Positions 1 to 18,211 are shown, counted from the first letter of the stretch. The stretch: 64,000 bases of DNA from Apostichopus japonicus (GCF_037975245.1 NC_092562.1:17931521-17995520), one strand, 5' to 3'. Program-made: numbers and translations. Notes: generated from the letters alone by a model not told the origin.

Positions 1-595
1 CAGGGACATTTCAGTGGTGCAATACAGTTGTATATGGCCGTATGAAATGCATACATTTACTTTAATAAATTAATAAATGATAAGTTATTAGGTGACGTCA
101 CACAATACGATATGTACATGCACACTGAATGACTTGGTCTCTATTAGACATTAGTCAAAGGAGGGAAATGTCCATATTTAAATTATTCTGCTGCAAATTT
201 CAAGCTATCATCTTTTGGTTCCCGATTTACCGACGATTTCTAAATTTTACCCCCATCCCCTCTCTATCTCTCGGTGTGCGTGTGTGTGCTGGTGCGTGAA
301 TTTTGTGTTTGTTGAGGTTAAGGGGGGGGGGGGGGAAGGGGAGAATTAAAAAGTGAGAAAATGAAACAATGGATTATTTTTGCAGAAAAAAGATCCCTTA
401 GAATTTAACCAATTCTTTCGCGATTTTCAGAGGATTGAGATGACCATAAAGGGGATTCGGGTGGTGAAACTGGGAGTCGGGTCAAAGCCGGAAGAGGTGA
501 ACCCTAATGTGATCTGCAAGAATTAATCAAAATCTTGGCAGTCTGTATAACCATTCGATTTTCATGCAAAGGAACGTTTTCATTGTATCCCTTAG
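1..595. other. Upstream or intronic sequence of BRICHOS gene A, no exon recognised
   Basis: No coding exon can be supported here. The first, cytoplasmic exon of gene A is not present, so it should lie to the left of the window. There is a G run near 321-334 and a purine-rich stretch after it. A polypyrimidine tract leads into the splice acceptor ending at 595. Confidence 0.5.
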
Positions 596-2333
596 GGTAA
601 GGATAGGACCACGCTGTACGTGGTGGCCATAACAGTCATTGTTGTGACTATCCTGGTGGGATTCTTTGGTGTATTTTATTTGCTGCTATCAGCACCAGAA
701 CCAACGGTTATTAACAACTTGTCAAATGAGGTCGAATCCGAAACCCCAGCTCCCATTTCACGGGTAAGTATACCATGATCACAGTGTGAATGAGGGTCCT
801 GATGGGGAGTCTGGCAGTTGGAGAGGGCTGGAAGAAGAGGGGTATGTGATCGACAATTCAGTGCACGCTTACACGGTGTCGTCCGAACGTACAGTGACGT
901 GCATAGGATTTCAAAGGTGGGGGAAAAGGGGCAAAAATAAATTTCCTCCCACTGATTTAGGTGAACTTTATTATTGGACCAGAGGCGAGTCAATGACTTA
1001 TCAAGGTGGAGTGTGGCACATGGGATCGTTGAAGCCCACTCACATGTAGGTGTGGGGTCCGACCCCCCCCCCTCGCCCCCGGCAGACAAAAAGTAAAATC
1101 GTGGAAGTCAAAAGGTGCATTATTTGGCACATCCGACTATTCATTGTCACTATCTCTCGCATCTATCAAAAGTCAAGTTGTAGATTGGAAATTTTACTGC
1201 TATCTATTTTCCTTTATTTCAGAGTGTATCGTTCGACATGGGTGATGGTGTGGAACACTGGGAGAAAACGACAGCCGATGGTGATATGCTTACCATCCAG
1301 AGTCTTGATGAGAATTTTATTGCAATATTTGACCATGGAAGGGTAACCAAGCAAGTTTTGGGGTTTATGAAGTGGTATATTATGCGATGGAGAGAGAGTG
1401 AGAGGGGGTGTAAGGGTATGTAGTCATTACAATTTTCGGGCTATTTATGATTCAGAAGTCATCTCTAAGTAAATGCTTTGATGGGTTTTTTTAATGATTT
1501 CCTTTACTAGTATATAGGAAAGGAGAAAAGGGACTCTCTCGGGGGAGTCATGACCCCCCCCCCCCTTTCCCCACCATGTCGTAATCACACTTCGATCAGT
1601 CAGAAAAACGGTCCTCTTTTCTCCACCTGAACACTTTGTTTCCGGTTGTGAAACATTTAGTTCTCATAAAATGAACAAAATTAATCCGAATATCTAAGAT
1701 ATTTCCTGTTATTTTTTTCTGCAGGAAATAACTATGTTTAAGAACCTGACGTCTTCTAGATGTTACTTTAGTCATTTGGACGAAATTCCTGACATGGGAA
1801 TGAATGACATGGATAACGTTCATCCATTCTACTTTAGAGAAATAGAGCTGGGATCAGATTCGGTAAGTAAGATATAATGATCACAACTGTAGTTTTGTTA
1901 TAGGGTAACAATGATACATTTTAGAAATTATTGTTAAATGTCATCTAAGCCGGCCGCACAGCTGTCATAATGGTGATTTTATTGGGTGGAATAAGATATG
2001 ACAACGATCAAGGCTGGAAATCATAAATACATCTAGAGATTACATTAAGCACATTGATATAAACACTTATCTATATGTTCCCTTGTCTTGCTTTATGTGT
2101 AGATGTCTGATGTTGATCCATCAGTCGAAGTCTTTAACTTTGAGCAATCAGATCCGATCCCGACGGATTACATGAAGTTGACTAACAGCCTCGCAGTTTC
2201 AAGTCTCTGCAGCGGTGGTGAGTCGTATTGGCTGACACCACAAAATGGTGGACTTGTTCGACGAGATGTGACTGTTGAAATAGACTTAACTGTCGTAGGT
2301 GTTCATGTTAACATCAAAATTCAATGGGATTAG
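596..2333 (+). CDS. BRICHOS-domain type II membrane protein, copy A (5'-partial, four exons)
   Basis: Exons read by eye: 596-763 (transmembrane), 1223-1342 and 1725-1862 (BRICHOS), 2103-2333 (BRICHOS end, tail, stop TAG). All are flanked by AG and GT and are multiples of three, giving 218 residues without the missing first exon. Exon 2 has a short basic stretch (GKDR) and then a hydrophobic span TTLYVVAITVIVVTILVGFF, which predicts an N-in/C-out anchor. BRICHOS hallmarks are an Asp in FDHGR at the end of exon 3, the first Cys in SSRCYF and the second in SSLCSG. After the dibasic RR in the last exon comes an alternating strand-forming tail (VTVEIDLTVVGVHVNIKIQ). BRICHOS proteins are chaperone-containing precursors; release of this tail is inference. 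Its sequence is the most divergent of the intact copies. Confidence 0.78.
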
Positions 2334-5300
2334 AGAACCATGTTTGTTCTCGTCTGTTTCGTGGTCCATGCATATCACCAGATGAAGAATGTCGTCACAT
2401 TTTACAACGTTTATTTACGGATAATAATCACACAGCTCTTATGTGGAAGCCGTGCAGCCTACATACACTTGCCATGATTCGTAATATACCAAGGCTGTAC
2501 TTTCTATGCCTAATTTAGTCTAAGCTTAGTCTATCAAGTTCTAATCTTGTCACCAAGATTTAATTGTAGTTATTCCAACACGTATGTTTAATATTTTCTA
2601 GAAACTTCATTCTGATGTAATATTTTGATTTTTCTTTTCACTTTCACATATAGTTATACATTTTAGATTCTTAAAACTTAGCGAAAATGTATAAACGGCC
2701 TTATTGCTTTTGCTGCAAAAGGCGGTGGGATGTATTCACACTGAAAGGTCATAACGCCAACGGTTCCAAAAAAAAAAAAAAAAAAGACAATGTAAGGTAC
2801 AGCGGGACACTTCTTGGCTTGGTGTGAGTTGGCAATTAGAACATTTCATCTTGCGTTCTGTCTTACTCCTTGATGAAAAGAGCAAGAAGCTTGTATACTC
2901 TTAACAACATATAATAGTTCAATTCCCAATATCTTTCCTTGCCTTTTCCATAGTAAATAGATGACGTCATTGTGTTTGCTCTTTCATCGTTGTGATGTCC
3001 TTGTGGAGGCCTTGTGTTCTTCCCCATATAAAAAAATATATCTAGTGTAGCAATGATAAATCCATTTAAATGTCTTGAACAAATATTTTAACATCTGCCA
3101 TTCAATTTTCATTTGGTATTATTGTACTACGTAATGTATTCGAGCAGTCCCGACAAGTAATCATTGACATGTAGAAAAAATATGATTTTGACCTATACTG
3201 GAGGAATAACATAATCTAAGCAAACATTTGGAATTTTAGATTCAATTTCTGCGTATCGATTACAAGATACGTTTGAAGTTGACACGTTTTCAACCCAATG
3301 TATAAACTTGAAGCACACAGGCATAATGTCTAATATAAGCACAGTGATATATTACATGCATGTTTTCCTTTAACATTAACATCCCAATTCCCTACGAAGA
3401 AAACCGGGATCTACATCAATGCACACTACAGTTATTGATATATTATTTCCTTTAAATCCCCTGAAAGTTTGGATAAAGTTATCTTATCCATGAGGTCAAC
3501 ACAATAAAGTGAAAAAATAAAGAAAAACAGAAATTTTGCTGCCAGTGTGCAATTACTGTACAGTATGACATCACACCTGTTTGCTTCAAGTTCACTTGTT
3601 GTATAATCTGTGACAAATTTAATTATCAATATCTCGATAAAGCTATGTATAGGAATTTTTGTTTGAAAATTTTACCAGGATCATACTTAGAAAAGAACAT
3701 TTTCATCTTTCATTAGTCAATAACCAAATTCCCTCTGAACAATCCTTTTAAGGTTTAGGTCGATACCGTTCATGTAATTATCATATATTGTGATGTTACG
3801 ATATATGTTACCGTTCTAGTAACATGATTTGAATTAACAGGTTTTAACACAGTTGTTATACCTGGTGTATACAATTTTGTTACATTGTATATGTTACAGT
3901 TTAAGAGTAACATGTGGTATTGTAAACGTCATTTTGTACTTGTTGAAAGTTTGCATTATGCTCAAAATATGTTCCTTCTTCGTCAGTCAAAGATCAAATT
4001 TCCTTTGGACAATCCCTTTAAATACTTAACATGTATTTCGAACGTGTTATAGAAGAACACGTATATACTCTAATGGCTGAATCATCATAAAATACCAACT
4101 TGATATGTGACTCCAAACGATGAGAGGCAGGACTACTTGTCTCGTAAATGCTGCAAATTACGTTATGTCGTTACTTAGTGTCACTTTGACCAAACCAAGA
4201 ATACACGCCTTCAATTCGATACCCTAGTGATCTACTAGCTAATCGGTATGTGTAGTGCTACAGGTCCTTTGTCAGAAAAGTCACCCAAGAAAGAACCCGC
4301 GCACGTTAGTCAAACAATCAAACAACCAAACTACTGATACATTCTCAACTTCACCAGCCTCCTGACATCGAGACTGAGACTGTGTGTTCATAGTCATGAT
4401 TCCCTTAGAAACCATCAGATACTACACATAATCTTATAGCCAAAAGTTCGAGTATCGATTACATTGTTGTATATAACATCCATCCATGGTATATAAACAC
4501 TTGTGACGCAATCAATCTACACGCCTTTGTATTCTATGCATGCTTTAAATGTCTCTTATGTATCTTTGGTATCTGTTTGGTATGTGCCGTTTAAATGGTA
4601 AAAAAAGAAGGCAGGGAGGGAAGGCCGTATAGGTTGAAAACAGACCCACAATACGGAATGTAGTAAACGGAGAGTATAAACCCTCAGTTGGACACAACTC
4701 ATTTACGCGTGAAAATGGAAAAAAAAAAAACATGGCTGATCTGTCCTATAGGTATATACGTCATTATACTCCAGGTTTGTGTTCTATCATCTTCATTTTA
4801 TCTTTGCGAAGCTTTGACTTTTGTCTATTGGGTGAATTTGATGAAACAAATTGTGTTTTTCTTTCTTTTGATGGTCGTGTACGGCCGGTACCCCACGTAT
4901 AGTCTCATAAATTAAACGTAAAATACATCATTTTCGATACCTATTTTAATTCTTCTGGTGGAAAAGAAAACATCCAGGAAATGTTGATATCAACAATTCT
5001 CGTATGAAGTCGTTTCAAATCGCCCAAATAAGGACAGGAAAACAATTATAACAAAGTGATTAAGGACCCCTACATTCCAATTAACGGACTGAAAATATAA
5101 AGGGAACGCTTGCTGAATACATTGCAGTAACTTCAGTGAAATTAATTCGTTATTATCCGTTGGTCGTCGGCAATTTAGATTCCTTATTCCCCTCCAACCC
5201 CTTCCTCACCCCCCCCCCTTATTGACCGAATGAGTCACGGATTGCGCAAATGGGCCGAGGATAGGGAAAGCAGTGCAGAAAGGGTTCACATCACAGCATA

Positions 5301-6864
5301 CCCGGACACAGCAAACCTTTTCCGGTTTTCACAAATTAATCTGGCTGACAGTTTTCACGATTGGATCTACCAAACTTTTGGTATTATTGATTTTCAATCG
5401 GTATCTTGGTACCGGGGCTACCGGCTACTCACCCCACCCCTCCCCTCGCCCCTCCCCCGTCCAACAGCCTCCATTACCTCATTCTTGTTGCAGTTGTGGG
5501 CCTGGGATATAAACCTTCGACTAGTGATAATTTTGTGAATTGATGTTTACGTTTTAATTTGGGTGATATAAATGTAGATTGTGAAAAGTATGCAATCAGT
5601 ACCATTCGTTGGACTATCATTGTTATGATGAGTCAAATTACCCCCCCCCCCCTATACTCCCCCAAACAAAAATAGGAAATATTTCCAAATGTCTATGAAA
5701 TGTGTAACCAAATTTATTCACCAAACTTACATCAAAACATTCATCTTGCACCGGTACATGAGTTAGGTACGCACAAGTATAAAAATAAAACATGCTAAAA
5801 ATAAGTGTAATGAAACACCCTCCCCTATGCTTTCTTGTTGACACCACCACCATCATCAAATCGCATGAACAGGTATCCAGGGTGGGATATGAGGCGCCAC
5901 TACTACTTAGTCAGCTTCAACGACCTCATGACCACACTACCTTTATTTCAAAATCTTGATTGCGGCCCTGATGAAGTGTTAGTATTTAAGGTAGGGCCTT
6001 CTTAATCCTTAATCTAATTTACATAACAAGAAACTACTTTTATTTATCTCGAAGTCTGAATTTTATCAAATTTGGAAGAACAAAGAAATGTGTTTGTTTC
6101 CAACCTGAACAGTCATACACATCAATACGAACTGACACACATGGGTTTTAAGAAAAGAAATATCAAAAGCAGAACTTTTATTAATTTCAGCAACCATTTG
6201 TTCCGCAAACATGTCACAAATAGTGCATGGAACGCCGTTATTGTCAAGTAAATGTATCCTGAACAAGTCTGTATCTTGCAGCACGGCTTCAACGGTAAAC
6301 TTATGATCTTTTTTAGTTACGTCATTGGTTTTGGGATATAAAATGTAACTTTCTGTGTCGTCACTACTTTACTGAGTCGAATCACGACACAAAGGACTTG
6401 GCAGCAGTCGGTTACCGATCTGTACTACAGGAGCTTGTTAACGTTAACCTTAGTTTAAAGAAAAGCGCTATTACAAAGGATAAATGCCAATGTTTAAATC
6501 TACCAAGAACACAAATCTGTACTCCAAAGACAGAACAATTGTAGAATATTTCACCATGATTATTTAATATAACATCGAATGGTTCAAGTTGTCTGAGAGT
6601 TATATTTGCTAACTTATTAAATACAACCGAAAGCGCCCTGTGATAATGATAAGAAAGACATATGTAGGAGAATCGAAGAATGATGATAACCGACTGTAAT
6701 ATATTATTGAGGAATTTGAAAGTTTACCATAATTCCTTTAATTTTATTTGAGCACGATATTTTCTTTTACATTTAGTTAACCAGGATTGAAATCATATTA
6801 TTGAAACTGAATTTATGACTCAACAAGAGTCCTGCAAATTTGCTTAATGAGTAACAAACGTTCA
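2334..6864. other. Intergenic region between convergent genes A and B
   Basis: No gene is supported. The stretch is AT-rich with short homopolymer runs, for example a poly-A at about 2768-2785 and poly-C at 5208-5218 and 5641-5650. A 40-codon open stretch at about 5863-5990 is followed by a GT but matches no family I know and has no paralogue in the window. Confidence 0.5.
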
Positions 6865-11749
<4,885 letters not shown>

Positions 11750-11847
11750 CTCGATGAAAATCGAATGCAGTCGAATTCTTGCAGAAGAACTGTAACTGTG
11801 GTAATAGAAGGAACGTCAGATTTTGTGGTCGCAGTGTCCGTACCGTC

Positions 11848-11860
11848 GCCCTTTTATGCA
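11848..11860 (-). promoter_or_regulatory. TATA box of BRICHOS copy B
   Basis: On the minus strand the sequence reads GCATAAAAGGGCGACGG about 100 bases before the start codon at 11749, which would place transcription start near 11820. Copies C and D have a similar ATAAAAGG box at a similar distance. Inference from motif and position only. Confidence 0.5.
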
Positions 11861-11899
11861 TTTTTGAAGACTGGCAGCACCCTTGATCTTGAATGCCCC

Positions 11900-12959
11900 T
11901 GACGTAGGTGATTTAATCAAACATTTGAACCTTTTCTATCTTAACAATAAACCGGATACAGGAAATATCTAGTGACGGAGATTGGTTGCCTAGGACGACC
12001 AAAACAATGTTTAGTACGTAAGCTATAGACCTTAAAATGGAAACAGTCTTTTTCTTGTCTTATCTTTTAAGTTATATTATGTATAATTATACATACTTTT
12101 GGTTTTATATTTTCTGCATCAATAAACCATAACGAAGTTAGAATATTCATACAACAATTCCATGAATTAAGGACGTTTACAGAAGGACATCACAGTCACG
12201 ACTTACCAACATGGTCAACAACAAAGTACAACAATCTGAGGCTTCCATGGGACACATAACATAGTCAAAGGTTACCAGTATCGGCCCCCAAGTTTTAGCA
12301 AATTAACATCCTTGAAAACTTCCAAAAGTATTTCTCGCAGGTGTCTGATCTCTCACGTTATTCTCAGATACGATTGATAAGTGTTTCAATAGATACTTAA
12401 ATGTCTAAGTAAGGAAGACTGCTAAAAGCGTGTCAGTTAAAAGTATGTTAAGATGGTGAGTCTTAGTGCACAAACAAGGTTTTGGTTGTTACATATACTG
12501 CTATACCAGCTCCCTCATGATAAACCATGTCATTATGAAATCGCCTTCACGCTGATGAAGTGAAATTGTATATGAAGAATGCATGCATCTGTGATATCGG
12601 TGACCTCATGTTCGAAGGTCAAGTACAAATGAGACAAAAACAAAAGAGGAAAAATACAACAATTTTAACAACGACTGAATTATGACATCTATTCTTTTAA
12701 CGGAATTAGCTGTGGGTCCGGTGGACAAAACAAGAAACGGTTATCCCTTTTACTATACCTATGATTTTGAAATAGCCTACATGGTGAAAAAGTGACTTCG
12801 TGAGTTAGGGTGTATCTGTAATCTCATTGTAGAAGGAAGGTCAAAAAGGCAACAATAAACCACTATAACAACTTTAACAACGACTGAACGACGACGCCTA
12901 TATCGTTTACTGTAACAGTGGTGTGCGCAAGAGTAGGGGGCGGGGAATGTCAGTCGGGG
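11900..12959. other. Upstream region of gene B, nothing recognised
   Basis: AT-rich sequence without recognisable exons or repeats. It carries scattered short open frames with no family resemblance. Confidence 0.4.
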
Positions 12960-14240
12960 GAAATGTTGTTCGATAATTGCGATAGATGATTGCGCTTGTT
13001 CCAACATAGTTGTCTTGTATGAAAATTTCAGCGAGCAGTGAGCTATGTTCAGGTTCCTAGAACAAGTAAAATCCATATTATGAAAGTGTCGAGATGAATG
13101 ACATTGAAAGCCCTTTTAACTGGAATACCCTTCCTCAGGTGTGTATAATGCCACCTGTCGACTTTAAAAACATGTAATCGACACATGATTTAGCCACAAA
13201 AACCCCTATTAGATCCGGGTTTTATTTAATGAAAAATAATCATTGTCATCATTATATTCAATCCACGTTAAAGTTTCTATAGGTTCTAGAGTTAGGTCAC
13301 TGAGGTTAGCGATAGATAATAGTAGGTTAGCAGGAATACATTACAGTAACGTGCAAAGAGGCAGACCCTGGTTTGATGAATTAGGCGATGTGGCCTTGGG
13401 GTCGTTTAAGCAGACCTTCACTTGCAGAAAGGGGAATGTTTGGGGTCTTTAGAAAGGGGAAAAAATAAAATTAATGGTTAGACTTCCAATGGAAAGGATA
13501 AAAGGAGCTGGGATGGTGACTCGGACATAATAAACGCGCCACCTACGCTGACAATTTCTTACCGTTTACTTACGAACAACACTTGCACAATCGCTATTAA
13601 TAATAATATATTCATGACTCTTATATATCTCATTGTGTCATATCGACAAAAGGACATGCGGTTTAAACTAGTTGACGCCCCCATTTGTGTAGCGGATAAC
13701 AGCTGTATTTAATAACAAGATGTTTTGTATGTCTATAGTACCGGTGACCTTTGGTGGTTCTTTTGCCTGAAAATTGTAAAACTATTTTTCAGGGGCATTT
13801 CGTGACGTTAATGGTATACCAGGGTCGAATACAAGTCTGGCTATTTTGAAATAATTTATTTTATCATAATATGTGTTTCTATAGGTCCCAGGTACCCAGC
13901 TAGCGTCATCAAACCTTTAATAAAAACTTTAAAATCTTGAAAACTAATTGTAAGACGGATCCGGTCCTTTGTTAAACCTTTAAGTCAGTGACACGTGTAA
14001 CTATGATTTTAAGAGAAAAGTAAGCTTCAAGCCAACTCACAGCGTCGTAGATTTATGTTCTTAACCACTTGGATCAGCGTTAAACATAGCGAGTAATGCT
14101 TTTTGGATTAAGAAACGTTTTCGTCGTCCAGACATTTTATCATTGTCATAATCAACACTTGTAAATTCAAATCTGGAATAGTTACTAGTTTACTCAATAT
14201 TTTACATAGAACTTGACAAGTAAAGTTGGTGAATTGCATT
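12960..14240 (+). repeat. Inverted copy of the BRICHOS C/D 5' region, lacking exon 1
   Basis: Read on the plus strand, this is the reverse complement of about 58900-60370 at locus D and its equivalent at locus C. It includes the 'gataaaaggagctgggatggtgac' type promoter motif (13496 on), the tract around 13880-13920 with CCCAGGTACCCAGC, and the intron-1 tract near 14110-14240. The part of locus D that carries exon 1 and the proximal promoter (about 59110-59390) is missing: at about 14036 the sequence jumps from AAGTAAGCTT straight to intron-1 sequence. It is therefore a remnant of a duplicated gene start, or a dispersed repeat on which the gene promoters lie. Confidence 0.7.
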
Positions 14241-14264
14241 AATTAGGGATTTCTTTGTCAATGA

Positions 14265-14273
14265 AATATATAT

Positions 14274-14308
<35 letters not shown>

Positions 14309-14310
14309 AG
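14265..14310. repeat. TA microsatellite
   Basis: A run of alternating TA between the two opposed copies of the BRICHOS upstream repeat. Confidence 0.9.
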
Positions 14311-14910
14311 ACATAAATATATTATTATTAATAGCGGTTGTGCCAAGGGTTGTTCGTAACCAATCTTCATGAAATAGAAGTGTAGGTGGCGTTTATTATG
14401 TCCTAGTCATCATCCCAGCTCCTTCTATCATTTCCATTGGACGTATAAACATTTATCCTCCCCCCCCCCTTTCCCCTGTATAAAGTCCCCAAAAATCCCC
14501 AGTCCCCTTTCTTCAAGGGAAAGCCTGCTTAAACGACCCCAAGGCAACATCACCTAATTCATCAAACCAGGATCTCTCTGTCTCTTTAATAAATCTTCCT
14601 GCCCTTGTCAAATCAATCTGGGATTTTGGAATAGTGCCCCCCCCCCCCCAACCTTTTTATTTGAAATCATTTGCACGTTACGTTAATGGAAAAAAAAACA
14701 TTGCACAAACAAGTTATCGGGTATTGCTGGTAACCTATAATATTGTACTATTGCTATCCTCAGCGACCTCACTCTGAACCTATAGAAACTGTTACGTGGA
14801 TTGAATACAATGATTGTGATAATGAGTATTTTCTTTTCTTTAAACTCGGATTTAAAAGGGGGTTTTCTGGCTAAATCCCGCGTCGATTACACCTTTTTAA
14901 ATTTTGGGTT
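14311..14910 (-). repeat. Second copy of BRICHOS upstream repeat, opposite orientation
   Basis: Matches 59780-60190 (locus D) and 26540-27290 (locus C) in the same orientation and is inverted relative to 13140-13600. It contains the promoter-like tract (14380-14440), the 'cttaaacgaccccaaggcaac' tract and the 'ggctaaatcccgcgtcgattac' end. Together with the previous entry it makes an imperfect head-to-head inverted repeat. Confidence 0.7.
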
Positions 14911-16416
14911 TTTTCTTATAGGTATCGGAGAGGTATTTCATAAGCATTTCTACAGTTAGGTTAGGTATAAAGTTAAAAGTTGAGGTTGCTTTCGTTTAAA
15001 ATTAAAGTAGATGTTGCTGATAGGTTCATCTGAATTAACATTACATTTAATTAATTTGTAGGACTAGGTTCTTTGAGTTATGTTAATCATATATTGTTTA
15101 ATTGATAACGACTCCATCTAATTCTTGGAAATTATGGTAATTCGCCAAACTGTGCGGTCTTCGTAAAATCAACTAAATAGATGCCATGCGTAACATTCCA
15201 TCCCTACTACAGCTAAGAATCAGCATTTGATATGTAACTGTTGCACTGTTAATGTGTTGCGTACTCTTCTTTATAGTTATATATAGGTATTTTAACACTC
15301 TTGGTATGTTTTTCTCACTACAGGGTGAAGTTTAATTTACCCGCCAAGCTCTTGTATAATAGAAGATGCATCGACGCTGATAAGAGACTGTTGAGGCCAA
15401 AACACAGTCAATAATTTCTGATTTGTTTAAATGATTTTTGAGGATTGTGTTTGCAATCAAGTAGAGAAAAGAGGAGGAAGCGAGTAACTCCAATGCACAA
15501 TATTCACCAAATCTCTTCCCCTTACTTTAAGTAATATCGAAGAAACTCAACATTCTATTTAATGGATTACATAGTCATTACAGTACTTTGGATGGAACGT
15601 AAGATCAGGATGTTGTTATTTGTATTTGTATATTTATTTGTTTCATCACAAGTTACAGTGTGAAGGGAAGTCTCCTATAAAGCCTGTAAGGCTTAACAAA
15701 GTAGGAGACTCCCCAAAAAGAAAAAAAGAAAGAAAAACTTAAGAATAGAAAAAGAAAAGTTAATAGTAGCATCTACAATGATGAAATAATCGAATTGACG
15801 CTAATTGAAATTAATAATCTTAATAAACAATCCTAACAATCTTTATAATGATCTTAATCACAAATACACACAAGAATAACACCCTGGAACAACTCCCTGG
15901 TAAGACGTGGTTGACAATAATATGTTCAAGCGATAGTTTCAAGTATCGCTGAAGTCTCGCTGAAGTAACAAGCAAAAACTCAAATGGTAATCATGTGGGG
16001 GCGTAGAAAAATAAAACAGAGATATGGTGATCACGCAAAACTTAACAACCATTCTTGTTCATGCAGTGTAAACAATTAATCAGAATCAATTCAAGGTCTT
16101 TTACATAGGATTTGTACGTGGGAAGATATTGTTTAACATATCAATGAATTCCAAAGAAATCCATTTTTGTGTAATGTGAAAGAACACCACAGCAGATCAC
16201 AATAGCCATTTTGTTCTGGCTTGAGATAAACGCTCCTCGCCGTCAGTCTGTTTACGAACCAACCAAGTATCAACAATGACTTTGGGGTGAACCTAGCTAA
16301 TGTGTTGACCTAACTTGCCTGTAAATAATATTCTAGAAAATATTTGATGTTTTATTCGAAGGTAGGGCTAATTATAAAGTGCATCAACCATGCTTAAACG
16401 TGATGTGTATGTATGT
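14911..16416. other. Non-coding stretch, nothing firm
   Basis: No exon is supported. At about 15620-15760 a tract reading 'gaagggaagtctcctataaagcctgtaaggctt' is followed by an A/G-rich tail. It resembles the 3' end of a LINE but cannot be assigned. Confidence 0.35.
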
Positions 16417-16620
16417 ATGTATTTTAGATCCTCCTGCAAGCAAGTACTCGCGAAGAAGCCTCATTGGCTTATCAAAGCCGCAAGCTGATCGAAGTCAGTC
16501 TCTTACATTCATATTTAACGTCCATGATTATGAATTGTCAATTGTCAACAACTCTGAAACTGGACGACATACATTAATCTTGGAGTGACTCGAACCGGGG
16601 ACCTGTGCAGTGATAAGTTT
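16417..16620 (-). mobile_element. tRNA-derived SINE, truncated copy
   Basis: It shares the body of the full copies at 17.75 and 42.6 kb (GCCTCATTGGCTTATCAAAG on the plus strand). It keeps the box-B-like end but lacks the A-box half. Confidence 0.55.
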
Positions 16621-16837
16621 CATTTTGGTGTCCAATGACATTCTTGGTTCTCCAATGAAGTGGTGTGCGTAGTCGGGGAAAATGTTTCAGTTGGAATAAA
16701 TATCACATCATCAGAGGAAGAATTTTCAACCACACACAAACAATCCAGGGTACTTATTAGCAGAACCTTTTAGAGCTTCCGATGGACCAACTAGTAGTCT
16801 AAATATGCCTCAGAACACCCCAATTTTTTAACGTCTC

Positions 16838-18211
16838 AATGTTTTTCTGTGCAGTATATGTCACATTTCATTGCTCTTGATGCAACTTTGATAGAAATAA
16901 ATAATATATTATGTTTAAGTAATGTAGGCTTCCTTTCGTTTCTTTCAACCATGGTTTAGGAATTACGAGAATAATGCCTTTTTTATATACAGTTTTACAG
17001 TTTTCAACTATATCTTACCCACCCAAAAAGATTTTCAAACATAATCAGCCCAAAATTACATTCCAATGAACTGTTAAGTATCAACAGGACAAGTTTGTAA
17101 CTATATTGCATCTGTCATATATTTTATTCATTCTTTGACATTCTGTCTTAACATTTCGTACCTCTAAGATTAACTCATTAAATTAAAAAACAAGAACCCT
17201 CAACATTAATACCAATTATAAAATCAAGTCCAATTTCTTAAATTTTTCTGTAATTTGTTAGAGATCAGAAGTACCATAAAATGATAAAGAATATTCAACA
17301 TTTTTACATCAAAGTTAAAGGCATTGAAGAACCGCGCGTCTGATGCTGATAATCTGACCTAGTTTAGAATGAGGTGTAAGAGAAGTGTTAGCCTACACCA
17401 CCATCGATCCCAGAAAATACACACACAGCTTGCTACCGATGGTAATTAGACTATAGTGTAGAGTCAAAACATGCAGCTACGGTCATTACCCACAACACAG
17501 TGTACATAGCAAAGTTTCAGCTGTTTACAAAGGAAGTGTAAACATTACCAATGTCGTCCTTAGTTTGTCATTATATTTTGTCATAAAAATCATCTTCGAT
17601 TGCAAAAGAAGGTATTGTGTTTTGGACCTTCCTTCAATGATCTCAGCAGTACTAGATTCTCACACTCTATGAGAATGCCCTGCAGTCGCACAGGCTAGTT
17701 CATTAGACTAACATTATTGTTTTTTAATATACTTCTGGCAGTATTAGGGGTATGTATGTATTTGTATTGTTAGATCCTCATGCAAGCAGGAACTCGCGAA
17801 GAAGCCTCATTGGCTTATCAAAGCCGAAAGCTGACCGAAGTCAGTCTCTTACATTCATATTTAACGTCCACGATTTTGAATTGTCAACTGTCAACAACTC
17901 TGTAACAGGACGACATATATTAATCTTGGGGTGACTCCAACTCGGGACCTTATGATTGAAAGACCGGCGATAACCACTGAGCTCACACTCCTCGGGCTAA
18001 AACTACCGTGGTAATGATTAAAACAAATTATAGTCAGTTTTCCTATTTAGCTGTTTCTCCATATCAGGGATGTCACACATATTTCATATTTCTCAACAAT
18101 TTGCAGTCAATAAGGATGCTAAGTCAAGATTTATCATCACACGGAATAAGACCCTACAAAATAATAAGACTCTAAATAGTTTACAGTGACAGCAGATTAG
18201 ATATACGTATA
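16838..18211. repeat. Segmental duplicate of 41022-43082
   Basis: Nearly collinear with 41022-43082 in the same orientation, from 'atgcctcagaacacccc' to 'cagattagatatacgta'. The partner copy has two extra blocks: a TIR element at 41387-41815 and about 200 bases at 42173-42380. No coding capacity is visible. Confidence 0.75.
17745..18000 (-). mobile_element. tRNA-derived SINE
   Basis: On the minus strand it begins with a tRNA-like region: an A box GTGAGCTCAGTGGTTA and, about 30 bases on, a box-B-like GGTCCCGAGTTGGAGTC. A unique body ends near a GTAT-rich tail (17750-17760). Repeated at 42600-42875 and, truncated, at 16417. The tRNA source is not identified. Confidence 0.6.

Noticed and set aside
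430-525. Open stretch after CAG at about 430, possible extra exon of gene A
   Set aside because: Ends in TAA before a donor and has no counterpart in copies B, C or D.
5863-5990. 40-codon open stretch ending at a GT (NRYPGWDMRRHYYL...)
   Set aside because: Looks exon-like, but no paralogue, no partner exon and no recognisable domain.
16379-16588. 69-codon frame and its relatives at 17752 and 42582
   Set aside because: These are antisense readings of the tRNA-derived SINE.
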